The notes: generated by a model not told the origin, from the letters alone. Shown: positions 10,061-20,600, counted from the stretch's first letter. The stretch: 64,000 nt of DNA from Streptomyces canus 299MFChir4.1 (GCF_000383615.1 NZ_KB911594.1:1-64000); one strand, 5' to 3'. Made by a program: numbers and translations.

Positions 10061-11188
10061 TCAGGCCCCCGAGGCGAGCGCCAGGTAAACGGCGGCGAAA
10101 TCCGTGACGGCGATCAGTTCCGCGAGGGTCTCGATCTCACCGCCGGACTCCGGCTCCAGCTCGCTGATCGGCGTGTCATGGCTCAGGGCCAGGTCACGGG
10201 CGGCCGGGGCGGCGCTGAGACCGCCGATCGGACGGTCGCGAAGGAGCACCACGCGTGCGTGCAGCGCGGGGGCTTCCTCGACGCGGTCGCGGAAGAAGTC
10301 GTCGGGGTCGGCGCTGGCGGCCAGTGGTCCGGCGAGCAGCGTGCTGTGCGCGGCGAGGGCCTCGGGCAGCTCGGAGACCACGGACGGGCGGCCGGAGAGT
10401 TCGGCGAGGGCCGCGGCGAAACGGCGGCCTGCGGGCCCCGCGGAGGTGCCCTCGGTCCAGATCACCGGGAGCGCGTCTGCGAGTTCGGCGGCGAGGGTCT
10501 TGGCCGGGTTGCTGTAGGTCGCGATGGCGGGGCCGCAGCGTTCGGCGATGTGGTCGAGGCGGGCGGCGATCTTCTCGAGGGTGTCGGGCGGGGCGGTGAG
10601 CAGCCCGGCGCGGTCGAGGATCGCCAGGAGCGGGGTGAGCAGGGCCCACAGGACGCCGGGTGCGGACGCGGTGAGGGGCGTGTTCTGCTCGTACGGCGCC
10701 GTCGCGAGGGACACGAACAGACCGTGCGCGCCCTCGACCGCCTCGGAGAGCGGGGTGCGGGCGGGGGCCACGGCGACGACCGTGCAGCCGCGGCGGTAGG
10801 CCTGGTCGGCGAGCAGGGACAGGCCCGGTTCGGTGCCGTCGGGGGTGGCGATCAGGAGCAGGTCGACCGAGCCGGCCCAGCCGGGGAGTTCCCAGCGCAG
10901 GGCGCCCGCGGCGGGGGCGACGCCGGTGGGGGCGAGGCGGGTGACGGGGCTGCCGGCGCCGGCGAGCGTGCCGAGGAGGTCGGCCACGTGGGTGGCGGCG
11001 GCGCCGGGGCCCGCGATGAGCACCGCGCGCGGGCGGCCGTCCGGCTTGAGGTCGTTCACCCCGGCCTCGGCGGCGTGCCGGGCTGCTGTGCGGACACGGG
11101 CGCCGGCCTCCGCAGCACCGCGGAGCAGGCCTCGGCGGTCGGCGGCCGAGAGGGCCTCAGGGGTGTCTAGCAGCGATTCGTCGAGCAT
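10061..11188 (-). CDS. SIS-domain protein, phosphosugar isomerase-like
   Basis: This 375-residue protein is the counterpart of M. tuberculosis Rv3256c, always found between manA and manB. Two Rossmann-like SIS halves are visible. The first is near residues 50-150, with the AVLIAGPGAAATHVADLLG nucleotide-like loop and LLLIATPDGTEPGLSLLAD. The second is near 190-330, with YSNPAKTLAAELADALPVIW. This is the layout of bifunctional phosphoglucose/phosphomannose isomerases, but the usual catalytic Glu/His motifs are not obvious, so enzymatic activity is uncertain and a regulatory role is possible. The ATG start has GGAGGC eight bases upstream. Confidence 0.85.
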   Translation of the reverse strand: MLDESLLDTPEALSAADRRGLLRGAAEAGARVRTAARHAAEAGVNDLKPDGRPRAVLIAGPGAAATHVADLLGTLAGAGSPVTRLAPTGVAPAAGALRWELPGWAGSVDLLLIATPDGTEPGLSLLADQAYRRGCTVVAVAPARTPLSEAVEGAHGLFVSLATAPYEQNTPLTASAPGVLWALLTPLLAILDRAGLLTAPPDTLEKIAARLDHIAERCGPAIATYSNPAKTLAAELADALPVIWTEGTSAGPAGRRFAAALAELSGRPSVVSELPEALAAHSTLLAGPLAASADPDDFFRDRVEEAPALHARVVLLRDRPIGGLSAAPAARDLALSHDTPISELEPESGGEIETLAELIAVTDFAAVYLALASGA

Positions 11189-11379
11189 GGGGCGGCAGCC
11201 TCCGATCGCCGGGTCTCCGGGACGCCGGATTGTCGCTTCGCCGGGTCGTCGAGAGCCGGATGGTCGCTTCGCCGGGTCGTCGGTCGCGCGGGTCCGGGAC
11301 ACCGGTGGTCGCTGTGGGTCGCTGTGTCGTTGTCGCTTACGGCAACTGGGCGCCGTCTCGCCTGCGGCGGTGCGGGGGC

Positions 11380-11550
11380 TTACGCGGGGCGGCGGGCCTC
11401 GTCGACGAGGAGGACGGGGATGCCGTCGCGGACGGGGTATGCCAGGCCGCAGTCCTGGCCGGTGCAGATCAGCTCGGTGTCCTGCTCCTTGAGGGGGGCG
11501 TGGCAGGCCGGGCAGGCGAGGATCTCCAGGAGGCCGGCTTCGAGCGGCAT
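11380..11550 (-). CDS. Trm112-like zinc ribbon protein
   Basis: This 56-residue protein belongs to the Trm112/UPF0434 family. It has LLEILACPACHAPL, a CxxC pair, and a second Cys pair in LICTGQDCGLAYPVRDGIPVLL, enough for a small zinc ribbon. In eukaryotes Trm112 activates methyltransferases; bacterial members are unassigned. The ATG start has GAAGGGA just upstream; a longer frame adds 34 residues of non-coding character. It sits between manB and the SIS gene, the usual actinobacterial place. Confidence 0.88.
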   Translation of the reverse strand: MPLEAGLLEILACPACHAPLKEQDTELICTGQDCGLAYPVRDGIPVLLVDEARRPA

Positions 11551-11609
11551 GGGGGTTCCCTTCGGGGCGTACGGCAGCTTGCGCGGATGTGCCTGGTCAG
11601 GGTACCGCC

Positions 11610-11680
11610 GGGAAGAGGGGGGTGTGGGGGTGGACCCCCGCTCCTCAAACACCGACGGGACTGAACTTCACAACTCCCGC
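11610..11680. repeat. possible degenerate Streptomyces dispersed repeat
   Basis: The segment GACCCCCGCTCCTCAAACAC and its surroundings in the manB/Trm112 gap resemble the element at 26486-26576 (GACCCCCGGTCCTCAAACGC). The copies differ at several positions. It may weaken readthrough from manB. Confidence 0.5.
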
Positions 11681-11704
11681 TCCCGGGGCACTAAGCGATC
11701 TCCC

Positions 11705-13066
11705 TCAGGCTCTGATGATCGCCAAGACCTCGTCCCGTATCTTCGCCATCGTCGCCTCGTCCCTCGCCTCCGCGTTCAGGCGCAGGAGGGGTTCGGTGTT
11801 GGAGGGGCGGACGTTGAACCACCAGTCGGCAGCGGTGATGGTGAGGCCGTCGAGTTCGTCGAGGCGTACGCCCTCCTGAGCCTCGTAGGCCGCCCTGACG
11901 GCCGCGAGGCGGTCCGCCTGGTCCGCGACCGTGGAGTTGATCTCGCCGGAGCCGACGTAGCGGTCGTACTGGGCGACCAGGGACGACAGCGGGCCTTCCT
12001 GACCGCCCAGCGCGGCCAGGACGTGCAGGGCCGCCAGCATGCCCGTGTCGGCGTTCCAGAAGTCCTTGAAGTAGTAGTGCGCGGAGTGCTCGCCGCCGAA
12101 GATGGCGCCGGTCCTTGCCATTTCGGCCTTGATGAAGGAGTGGCCCACGCGGGTGCGTACCGGAGTGCCGCCGTTCTCCTCGACGACCTCCGGGACCGTC
12201 CAGGACGTGATCAGGTTGTGGATGACCGTGCCCTTGCCGCCGTGCCTGGCGAGCTCCCGGGCGGCCACGAGGGCGGTCACGGCGGACGGGGAGACCGGGT
12301 CGCCGTGCTCGTCGACGACGAAGCAGCGGTCGGCGTCGCCGTCGAAGGCGATGCCGAGGTCGGCCCCCTCCTCGCGGACGCGCTTCTGGAGGTCGACGAT
12401 GTTGGCCGGGTCGAGCGGGTTGGCCTCGTGGTTCGGGAAGGTGCCGTCCAGCTCGAAGTACATCGGGACGGTGTCCAGGGGCAGTCCGGAGAACACGGTC
12501 GGGACGGTGTGGCCGCCCATGCCGTTGCCCGCGTCGACGACGACCTTCAGGGGGCGGATGGAGGTCACGTCGACGAGGGAGAGCAGGTGGGCCGCGTAGT
12601 CCTCCAGCGTGTCCCGCCCAGTGATCGTCCCCTTGGGGTCCGCCGGCTCCGGGGCGCCCGTCTCGCTCCACCGCTCGACCAGTGCGCGGATCTCGGCGAG
12701 GCCGGTGTCCTGGCCGACGGGGGCCGCGCCCGCGCGGCACATCTTGATGCCGTTGTACTGGGCCGGGTTGTGGCTGGCCGTGAACATCGCGCCCGGCAGG
12801 TTCAGCGCGCCGGAGGCGTAGTACAGCTGGTCCGTCGAGCACAAGCCGATCTCGGTGACGTCCACGCCGCGGGCGGCCGCTCCGCGGGCGAAGGCCCGCG
12901 ACAGGGCGGGGGACGTGGGCCGCATGTCGTGACCCGTCACGATGGCGCTCGCCCCGGTCACCTGGACGAAGGCGGCACCGAAGAGCTCGGCCAGCGTCTC
13001 GTCCCACTGGTCGGGAACGACTCCGCGCACGTCGTACGCCTTCACGAGCTGTGACAGATCAGCCAC
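11705..13066 (-). CDS. manB: phosphomannomutase/phosphoglucomutase
   Basis: This 453-residue alpha-D-phosphohexomutase converts mannose-6-phosphate to mannose-1-phosphate. The four-domain layout is clear: KAYDVRGV at the N-terminus, the phosphoserine loop TASHNPAQYNGIK near residue 98, the metal loop DGDADRCF near 240, GEHSAHYYF as sugar-binding loop near 323, and the phosphate-binding RPSNTEP near 425. The start is GTG at 13066, because AGAAGGG lies six bases upstream; a TTG two codons earlier abuts the ribosome site. It heads the leftward cluster manB, Trm112, SIS, manA, CDF. Confidence 0.95.
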   Translation of the reverse strand: MADLSQLVKAYDVRGVVPDQWDETLAELFGAAFVQVTGASAIVTGHDMRPTSPALSRAFARGAAARGVDVTEIGLCSTDQLYYASGALNLPGAMFTASHNPAQYNGIKMCRAGAAPVGQDTGLAEIRALVERWSETGAPEPADPKGTITGRDTLEDYAAHLLSLVDVTSIRPLKVVVDAGNGMGGHTVPTVFSGLPLDTVPMYFELDGTFPNHEANPLDPANIVDLQKRVREEGADLGIAFDGDADRCFVVDEHGDPVSPSAVTALVAARELARHGGKGTVIHNLITSWTVPEVVEENGGTPVRTRVGHSFIKAEMARTGAIFGGEHSAHYYFKDFWNADTGMLAALHVLAALGGQEGPLSSLVAQYDRYVGSGEINSTVADQADRLAAVRAAYEAQEGVRLDELDGLTITAADWWFNVRPSNTEPLLRLNAEARDEATMAKIRDEVLAIIRA

Positions 13067-13187
13067 GGCCAACCCTTCTGAAAGTCCGTTCGGTCACCAC
13101 AAACTACCCGGACGCACTGACAGCGCGTGGTGCGGGAGCGGAGTGGACGCCCACCCGTTATCTGAGGTCAGAGGGCATCGATGGGGG

Positions 13188-14804
13188 TCAGGGCAGCATC
13201 CAGCCCAGCACGGGCGAGCTCTGCCCGACCACGATCAGGCACATCACCAGCAGTAGTCCGAGGCTCCAGGGCAGCACCTTGCGCAGCAGGTCCCCCTCGC
13301 GGCCCGCAAGACCGACGGCCGCGCAGGCGATGGTGAGGTTCTGCGGCGAGATCATCTTGCCGAGCACCCCGCCCGAACTGTTCGCGGCGGCCAGGAGTTC
13401 GGGCGACAGCCCGGACTCGCGTGCCGCGGTCACCTGCAACGCCCCGAACAGCGCGTTGGCCGAGGTGTCCGAGCCGGAGACGGCCACCCCGAACCAGCCG
13501 AGGACCGGCGACAGGAAGGCCAGTCCGGCGCCCGCGGCGGCCACGAAGTGACCGATGGTGGCGGCCTGTCCGGAGAGGTTCATGACGTACGCGAGCGCCA
13601 GTACGGAGGTCACGGTCAGGATCGCGAGCCTCAACTCATGGACGGTCGCCGCCCATTCGCGGACCGCCACCCGCGCATGCACGCCGAGCACGAGCGCCGT
13701 GAGGATGCCCGCGAACAGCACGAGGGTTCCGCCGGTGGAGACGACCGGCCAGGTGAAGACGTTGCCGCCGACCCGGTCCCCGTCGGGGTTCATGACGTCG
13801 AGGAAGGGCCAGTCGTACATCCGGGTCGCCTTCGCGAGCCAGTCCTTGACGGCCGGGATCTGCGCGACGGAGAAGAGCACGACGATCAGCGCGTACGGCG
13901 AGTAGGCCCGCAGGACTTCACCGCGCGGGTCGGTCTCGTCGAGGTCCTCGCTGCGCGCGCCGGTCAGCACGGACGCGCGTACGGACTCGTCGGCCGGTAC
14001 GCGTGCGCGTGGGACGGCGACCAGGGCGCCCGCGCCCGCCAGGGCGGCCCCGATGTCGGCCAGTTGGGCGGAGACGTAGTTGGAGGCCGCGAACTGGGCG
14101 ACGGCGAAGGCGACTCCGCAGGCCAGGGCGGGCACCCAGGTCTCGCGCAGGCCCCGTGCGCCGTCCACCAGGAAGACCAGCACCAGGGGCACCACCAGGG
14201 CCAGCAACGGCGTCTGACGGCCCACCACGGACGCCACGTCGTCCAGCGGCAGCCCGGTGACCTGAGCCAGTGTCACGACCGGTGTGCCCATGGCGCCGAA
14301 GGCGACCGGCGCGGTGTTGGCGACCAGCGCGACGACCGCCGCGCGCACCGGGTCGAAGCCGAGGGCGACGAGCATGACCGAGCAGATCGCGACCGGGGCG
14401 CCGAACCCGGCGAGGGCCTCCAGGAGCGCGCCGAAGCAGAAGGCGACGACGAGGGCCTGGACGCGCGGGTCGTCGGAGAGCCGCCCGAAGGAGCGGCGCA
14501 GGATGTCGAAGTGCCGGGTGCGGACGGTCATCCGGTACACCCACAGGGCGTTGACGACGATCCACAGGATGGGGAAGAGGCCGAAGGCGGCCCCCTGGGC
14601 GGCGCTGGAGAGGGTCTGGCCCAGCGGCATGCCGTAGGCGAGCCAGGCGACCAGAGCGGCCGCCAGAAGGCCTGTGAGGCCCGCCAGGTGGGCCTTCACG
14701 CGGACGCCGCCGAGCAGGACGAGGACGATCACGAGGGGCAGGGCCGCGACGAGGGCGGACAGCCCGAGCGAGTCGGCGACGGGGTCGAGTTCCTGGACGT
14801 ACAC
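13188..14804 (-). CDS. L-lactate permease family transporter
   Basis: This 538-residue LldP/GlcA family protein imports lactate or glycolate with protons. About 13 membrane segments span the length. Family motifs include FCFGALLEALAGFGAPVAI near residue 125, SGSDTSANALFGALQV near 445, and AANSSGGVLGKMISPQNLTI near 470. The start is GTG at 14804, preceded by GGGGAGG five bases away; a longer frame has no ribosome site. It lies between manB and the DUF3499 gene, which are adjacent in M. tuberculosis, so it may be an insertion into the conserved block. No lactate dehydrogenase or regulator is adjacent. Confidence 0.92.
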   Translation of the reverse strand: MYVQELDPVADSLGLSALVAALPLVIVLVLLGGVRVKAHLAGLTGLLAAALVAWLAYGMPLGQTLSSAAQGAAFGLFPILWIVVNALWVYRMTVRTRHFDILRRSFGRLSDDPRVQALVVAFCFGALLEALAGFGAPVAICSVMLVALGFDPVRAAVVALVANTAPVAFGAMGTPVVTLAQVTGLPLDDVASVVGRQTPLLALVVPLVLVFLVDGARGLRETWVPALACGVAFAVAQFAASNYVSAQLADIGAALAGAGALVAVPRARVPADESVRASVLTGARSEDLDETDPRGEVLRAYSPYALIVVLFSVAQIPAVKDWLAKATRMYDWPFLDVMNPDGDRVGGNVFTWPVVSTGGTLVLFAGILTALVLGVHARVAVREWAATVHELRLAILTVTSVLALAYVMNLSGQAATIGHFVAAAGAGLAFLSPVLGWFGVAVSGSDTSANALFGALQVTAARESGLSPELLAAANSSGGVLGKMISPQNLTIACAAVGLAGREGDLLRKVLPWSLGLLLVMCLIVVGQSSPVLGWMLP

Positions 14805-14940
14805 GGGCGCCTCCCCGATTCCGTCATGCGGAAAGCGATTTCTCACTTCGGCTTACGGAATGGTCGTGTCCGCGCCAAGGGCCCGTCAATGGGCGTGCGT
14901 CACTCGGCGGAACATGTACACAAGAGGCAGACGGAGCAGC

Positions 14941-15312
14941 TCAGTTGTCCGGGGAGCGCAGTACCCGAAGATGACCTCGGCGTGCGACCTCCATCGGGTC
15001 GGCCCGCCGGGCTCCGCCGGCCTCGGCGGCGCGCTCCTGCGGACGGGCCGCCTCACGCACGGCGTTGGCAAGCGCTTCAAGATCGTCCCCGCTGGGCCTG
15101 GCGGGCGCCGAGCCGTCGAGAAGCCGGACGACCTCCCAGCCGCGCGGGGCGGTGAGGCGCTCGGAGTGCTCGGCGCACAGGTCGTAGCAGTGGGGTTCGG
15201 CGTAGGTGGCGAGCGGGCCGAGGACCGCGGTCGAGTCGGCGTAGACGTACGTCAGCGTCGCGACGGCAGGACGGCCGCAAGCGGTGCGCGAACAGCGACG
15301 TACAGGGCTCAC
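14941..15312 (-). CDS. DUF3499 family protein
   Basis: This 123-residue protein is the counterpart of M. tuberculosis Rv3258c. The N-terminal half carries Cys pairs typical of a small metal site: RRCSRTACGRPAVATL and EPHCYDLCAEHSERL. A conserved GWEVVRL follows. The C-terminal third (about 85-123) is Arg/Ala-rich and probably disordered. The GTG start before SPVRRCSR is chosen because upstream sequence in frame lacks family similarity. Function is unknown. Its fixed place between manB and a divergent zincin gene suggests a link to the envelope cluster. Confidence 0.85.
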   Translation of the reverse strand: MSPVRRCSRTACGRPAVATLTYVYADSTAVLGPLATYAEPHCYDLCAEHSERLTAPRGWEVVRLLDGSAPARPSGDDLEALANAVREAARPQERAAEAGGARRADPMEVARRGHLRVLRSPDN

Positions 15313-15668
15313 GACGTTGGACGGTACCGCACTCTTGAGCGGGCCGCGACGACTCTCCCCCAGGTCACTCCACCGTGTCGTGCTGTGAAACGCCCCACAC
15401 GCCACTCCGATCACACCGTTATGACCTGCACTGACATCCGGTTTCGAGGGGTCGAACAGACCTGAGGCCGATCACCACTCGGGACAAACCATGTCAATCA
15501 ACTTGGGATCGCCGGTCTCGGAGAGATACGGAATCGAGCCCAACCTTGGCTGGAATGGTCAACGGCCGACATGCCGTACGAGGCGGCCGTACGTCGTTTC
15601 GGGCCACGTCCGGGGTACCGCGTGGGGGCCGGGCGCGCGAGTGCGGCGAGGATTACCCTTCACCAGTG
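15313..15668. other. DUF3499/zincin divergent intergenic region
   Basis: These 356 bases carry no convincing gene; the reading frames here have poor third-position GC bias. The region must hold promoters for the two divergent genes. I see possible weak -10-like sequence (GATACG near 15529) but nothing close to consensus, and no strong hairpin. Confidence 0.4.
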
Positions 15669-16112
15669 ATGGACAACCCCGTACCGCCCCGTGCCACCGG
15701 CCCCGGGCCCCGCCGCCGTGATCGCCACGGACGAGGCATGCGCGGCCCGATCGCCCCGCCGCAGGTGCCGCTCGCCGCAAGCCGGGCCGAGGCGTTCGCG
15801 GACCTGGTGCAGGACTCGGTGGAGCGCCTGGAGCGGCGCTGGCCGCAGCTCGCCGACATCGATTTCCTGGTCCTGGAGGTGCCTCGGCTGGACGGGCAGT
15901 CCTGGAACGACGAGGCGGTGCCGCTCGGCGGGACGATTCCCGCGCGTGAGGGGCGCCCCGCGCGCGTGGTCGTCTACCGGCGTCCGGTGGAGATCCGCAC
16001 CAAGGGGCGCGACGAGCGGGCGGCGCTGGTGCACGAGGTCGTCGTGGAGCAGGTGGCCGAAGTGCTGGGGCTCACTCCCGAGACGGTCGATCCGCGGTAC
16101 GGCGAGGACTGA
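15669..16112 (+). CDS. zincin-like metallopeptidase family protein, altered metal motif
   Basis: This 147-residue protein belongs to the small zincin-like family (PF06262 type), matching M. tuberculosis Rv3259 by position. The core runs from about residue 36 (ASRAEAFADLVQDSVERL) through VVVYRRPVEIR to the C-terminus. The family's HExxH helix appears as LVHEVVVEQVAEVLG: His122 and Glu123 are kept, but the second zinc His is a Glu. It may therefore be inactive or bind metal differently. The start could be 15669 or the in-frame ATG at 15738 just before the conserved part; the ribosome site is weak for both. Confidence 0.75.
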   Translation: MDNPVPPRATGPGPRRRDRHGRGMRGPIAPPQVPLAASRAEAFADLVQDSVERLERRWPQLADIDFLVLEVPRLDGQSWNDEAVPLGGTIPAREGRPARVVVYRRPVEIRTKGRDERAALVHEVVVEQVAEVLGLTPETVDPRYGED

Positions 16113-16134
16113 GCCGCCCGCGGATCGCCCCGTG

Positions 16135-17646
16135 CTACTTCTGGAGCACCGACAGGTCCTCGTCCGCGTCCGGCACGGCCACCATGCCCCGGTCGTCCGG
16201 GAGGGTCTGGATCGTGAAGCCCGGGACGCCCTCCTCCGTCGCCGCCAGGGTGCGGGCGCCGTAGACCGGACCTCCTGAGACGTGCTCCACCGTGAGGGCG
16301 TAGGTGCCCTTGAGGCCGGTCGGGGTCGGGGCCTCCACGTTCTGCGTGGTGCCCGCCTTGAGGGTGAACGTCTTCGAGACGGCCTCGCCGCCCTCGCTGC
16401 CCGCCGAGGCCGTGACCTTGACGGTGGCCCCGCGCGTGGCGGTCAGGGAGAGCGTGGTGCCCTTGGCGCTGTTGTCGGCGACCGTCGCGCGCGTGCCGAC
16501 GGGACGGGTGGCCGGGATGAAGGCCGTCTCCTGGTCGTCGCCCTTGCCGCGGACGACCCGCAGCGCGGCGACCACCGGCACGGACGTGTCGGTGGGGGTC
16601 AGGACCAGCGAACCGGCCTCCCCGCGCGTGACGTCGCCGAGGTCGGCGGAGGCCGTCATGCCCGCCTTCACGTGCAGCGTCTCGTTGCCGGCGGGGGTGA
16701 TCAGACCGGACGGGGACGCGAGCTGCACCTTCAGGTCGGCGTCGGACTCGCCGGGCGCGAAGGCGACCAGGCGGACGGCGGTGGCGTCCTTCGGGATGCC
16801 GGGCAGCACCAGGCTGCCGGACGGGTCGGTGGACGCGGCCAGCCAGTCGCCGCCCAGCTTGCCGTCCAGCGCCTGCACGGCCGCGCCCACGCGCCCGCTG
16901 CGGACGTTCACATGGACGGTGAGGTTCTCCTGCTTCTCCTCGGTGAGCGTGGACAGGAGGATCGGGTCGCTGGAGTGCGGCGCGACGGTGATGCCCTCCC
17001 CCAGCGTGGAGTCCAGGGCGCCGTCCTTGCCGTACAGCTTGATGTCGACGACGGCGGCGGAGTCGTCGGGGTTGGTCAGGTGGACGTAGTCGGTGCGGTC
17101 GGCGGCCGTGCTCGCGCCCGGGAACCAGAACTCCGTGTCGGGCGCGGAGCAGTTGACGCCCTGAAGCCCGCGTCCGGAGCCCGCCGCGACCTCGGTGGTC
17201 TCCTGGACGGTCCAGCCGGGCGCGAACTTGCCCTCGGCGGTGCCGACGAGGGCCGGCGCGTCACCGCCGGAGGTGTCACCGGTGGCGGGCTTGCCGGGCT
17301 CCTGGGGTTCGAGGACCGGCTTGCCGGCCTTCTTGCCCTTGCCCTTGTCCTTGCCCGTGCTCTTGCTCTTGCTCTTGCTCTTGCCGTCCGACTCCGCGAC
17401 GGCCGCCTGGAGTTCGGCCTTGCCGCCGCCGCCCGCGTCCTTGGTGACGGGCGTGAAGGACGTGTACGAGGTCTCCGCTATGTCGGAGGTGCTCGGCGAG
17501 GGGCACAGCAGGCTGGTGCGCTCCACCGGCAGCTCGGCGGCCGTCCTGGCGGTGCCCGCGGGCTCCGGTGAGCTGAGCGTGGCGAACCCGGTGACGGCGG
17601 CGAGCGCGGCGGTGCCGGCGATGAGGGACACGGTGGTGCGGTTCAC
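16135..17646 (-). CDS. DUF5719 family secreted or membrane-anchored protein
   Basis: This 503-residue protein has an N-terminal signal or anchor (about 5-25, TVSLIAGTAALAAVTGFATL), a low-complexity Lys/Ser/Gly segment near 85-115 (KSKSKSKSTGKDKGKGKK), and then a long beta-rich extracellular part with several Ig-like or sandwich-like stretches. It matches the DUF5719 family that accompanies the large glycosyltransferase in actinobacteria. The GTG start overlaps the glycosyltransferase stop by four bases (GTGA), implying translational coupling and a joint task at the membrane. No catalytic motif is recognised; a scaffold or accessory role is inference. Confidence 0.85.
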   Translation of the reverse strand: MNRTTVSLIAGTAALAAVTGFATLSSPEPAGTARTAAELPVERTSLLCPSPSTSDIAETSYTSFTPVTKDAGGGGKAELQAAVAESDGKSKSKSKSTGKDKGKGKKAGKPVLEPQEPGKPATGDTSGGDAPALVGTAEGKFAPGWTVQETTEVAAGSGRGLQGVNCSAPDTEFWFPGASTAADRTDYVHLTNPDDSAAVVDIKLYGKDGALDSTLGEGITVAPHSSDPILLSTLTEEKQENLTVHVNVRSGRVGAAVQALDGKLGGDWLAASTDPSGSLVLPGIPKDATAVRLVAFAPGESDADLKVQLASPSGLITPAGNETLHVKAGMTASADLGDVTRGEAGSLVLTPTDTSVPVVAALRVVRGKGDDQETAFIPATRPVGTRATVADNSAKGTTLSLTATRGATVKVTASAGSEGGEAVSKTFTLKAGTTQNVEAPTPTGLKGTYALTVEHVSGGPVYGARTLAATEEGVPGFTIQTLPDDRGMVAVPDADEDLSVLQK

Positions 17647-20600
17647 TGCTGACTCCCGTCGGGGCGCTCACTGCCGGTGGGGTCCGGATGCTGCTGCGCC
17701 GGGTCGTACGCGGGGTCGTAGCCCTGGTCGTACTGCTGCTCGTACTGGCCGCCGTACGTCTGGTCGTACGACGTCTGCTGGTTCTGCCCGCCGTAGGCGT
17801 ACGGGTCGTACTGGCCGCCCTGGTACGGGTCCGCCTGGTACGGCTGCTGGTCGTAGCCGCCCGCCGGGTACTGCTGGGCGTTCTGGTACTGGTCACCGCT
17901 GTACGTGCCGTACTCGGCGTTCGCGTAGCTCGGGGCGTCCCAGTCGCCGTAGGGCTGCTGCTGCGGGACCGCGGCGGGGGCCTCCTGCGGAGGGGCGGGG
18001 AAGTCCTCGGGCGCGGGTGTCTCCTCGGCCTCGGCCTGGGCGCGCAGCCGGCGGGCGCGGCGGCCCTCACCGGCCACGGGCTGGGCGGAGACCGCCGGCT
18101 CCTCGGGGAGGTCGTCGTCGACGTCGCGGCGGCGGCCGGGCAGGGCCATCACCACGAGGACGACGGCGAGGAAGCCCTGGATCCACAGCCAGAGGGTGTG
18201 GGTGAAGGGATCGTCGAAGGTGACGTCCAGCGTGCCGCCGGAGGCGGGCAGTTCGAAGCCCTGGGCCCAGCCGTCGACCGTGGTGGGAGTCAGCGGCTTG
18301 CCGTCCAGGGTGGCCGTCCAGCCCTCGTCGGCGCTGTCGGCGAGGCGCAGGACCCGGCCGTCGGCGCCGGACGGGATCGTGGTGTGGAGGTCGACGGGTC
18401 CCGCGGCCACCGGCTGCGCGGGGCCCGAACCGGACTTCGCGACGATCGTCGCGCGCGCGACCTCCTGGTCGACCCGCCACAGTCCGCTGCCGTCCTGCTG
18501 GCTGAGCCGGGTCAGGCCGGGGGTGGCGTCCAGCACGCGCGTGACCTCGCGGGGCGCGCCCTTGTGGACGAGAACGTACCGCACGGCGAAACCGCCGAGC
18601 TGGTTCGCCTGGTCGGCGCCGGAGCCGGCGACGAGGTTGGCGACGACCTTGTCCAGCTTGGTGTTCTCCCCGTCGGCGGCGGCGAGTTCGGCGTCGCCGA
18701 GGCGGGCCCCCGAGCCGCGCACCAGCATGTAGCCGACGTGGGCGGTGGAGTCGCTGTCGAGGACGAGGGTGCGGGCCTGGTCGCGGGTGCCGCTCTCCTC
18801 GGCGACGAACGCGGGCACCTGCACGGGGTCGCGGCGCTCCAGCGGGCCGTCGGCGCCGCCGAGCATCCAGCCCGCGGCGACGAGCAGCGGGCCCGCGGCG
18901 GAGGCGAAGGCGATCAGCGCGGCGACCGGCTGACGCCAGCCGAAGCTCTGCTCGGCCACGCGCGCGCGTGCCCCGTCGGCGCCGAGCACGGCCGCGGCCA
19001 GCAGGGCCAGGCCGTAGACGAGGGTGGCGGGGCCCGCCCAGGTCGAGTCGTTGGACAGGACCGCGAAGACCAGGCCGACCAGGGCCACCGCCCAGGCCGT
19101 CCAGATGCCGAACTGCCGCTCGGTGCGCAGCAGGGCGGCCAGCGCGGCGAGCACCACTCCGATGAGCATCAGCCCGTCGACGGTGCCCGGTCCGCCGGGG
19201 CTCGCGCCGAGCAGGTCGAGGGCGGAGGCGCTCGACGAGCCGTACTCCAGACCCGCCTGCTCGAAGAAGCCGAACGGGAGCAGCGTCAGCGACCAAGGCG
19301 CGAGGACCAGCAGGGGGGTGCCGAACTGGGCCAGGAAACGCAGGCCGTAAGCGGTGATGTCGGTGCGGCGCACGACCAGCAGGGCGATGCCGAGGATCAG
19401 CGCGATCGGCCAGATGATCGGCGTGAACGCGGTGGTGATCGTGAGCAGGAGAGCGAACGCCCAGGTGGCGCGCCAACTGCCACGCGCGCCCGTGCTGTTC
19501 GTCAGCCCGGCGGCCGCGACGCCCGCGCGCGCGAGGAGCGGCAGCAGGATGGCGAGGACGGCGGTGCCGACCCGGCCGCCTGCGAGGGCGCCGGTGGCGG
19601 CGGGCAGGAAGGCGTAGACGACGGCCGCCCACGCGCGCAGGAGGCGGGACTCGACGAGCGGTCGGGAGGCGAAGTAGGCCGTGAAGCCGGCCAGCGGCAC
19701 CGAGCAGACCAGCAGGACCGTCAGAGCGAGACCGGTCGAGCCGAACAGCACGGAGGACAGCGCGGCGATGATCGCCAGGTAGGGCGGCGCGGACGGGGTG
19801 CCGCCGGCGCCGACCGCGTGCCACGCGTCCGCGTAGCGCGCCCACAGCTCGCTCGCGTCGGCCGGGGCGGGCAGGAGGGCGCCGCCCGCGAGCGCGCCGC
19901 CGCCCAGCAGGTTGCGGCAGGCGACCAGGGCGACCAGCAGCAGCGCGAGGAAGAGCACCGGCCCCGGCTTGCGGGCGATGCGCTTGAGGCGGGCGAACTG
20001 CTCGATCTCCAGGAACTCCGCGTCGTCGCCGCCGGGCCCGGACTCGATGCCGCCGCCATGGCGTCCGGCCGTGGAGGCCTCGGCGTCGGAGCCGCCGAAG
20101 AGGTTGCCCGCGACCTGCTCCACGGTGGCCCGCACGGTCGCGCCGGGCGGCGGGAACAGCTGTCGGAGCTCGGCCTTGTCGACGACGGGTGCGCCGCGTC
20201 TGCTGCGCCCGGCGATGATCCGCTCGGGCCGCAGCAGGGTGCCGAGGAGACCGCGGATCTCGTCGAGGGCCTGTCCGGGGACCTTGCCGACGAGGTAGGC
20301 GACGGTCCTCAGCAGGGTGCCGACGACCAGGCGCACCAGCACCCAGGGCAGCGCGGCCGTCCGCACGTTGACGAGCAGGGTGTAGGCGGCGCCGGCCTTG
20401 TCGACCTTGTGCGGGGAGGCGGTGGTGCGGCCCGCGCAGTCGACGGCACGGCGCTCGCGGGAGGCCGCCTCGGCGTGGCGTACGACGGCCTCGGGGGCGA
20501 TGAGGACGCGGTGGCCGGCGGCCTGGGCGCGCCAGCACAGGTCGACGTCGTCCCGCATGAGGGGCAGGCGCCGGTCGAAGCCGCCGAGCTGCTCGAAGAG

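Noticed and set aside
17330..17395. Short-period repeat that might be a CRISPR or microsatellite
   Set aside because: It encodes the Lys/Ser-rich KSKS segment of the DUF5719 protein; no spacers.
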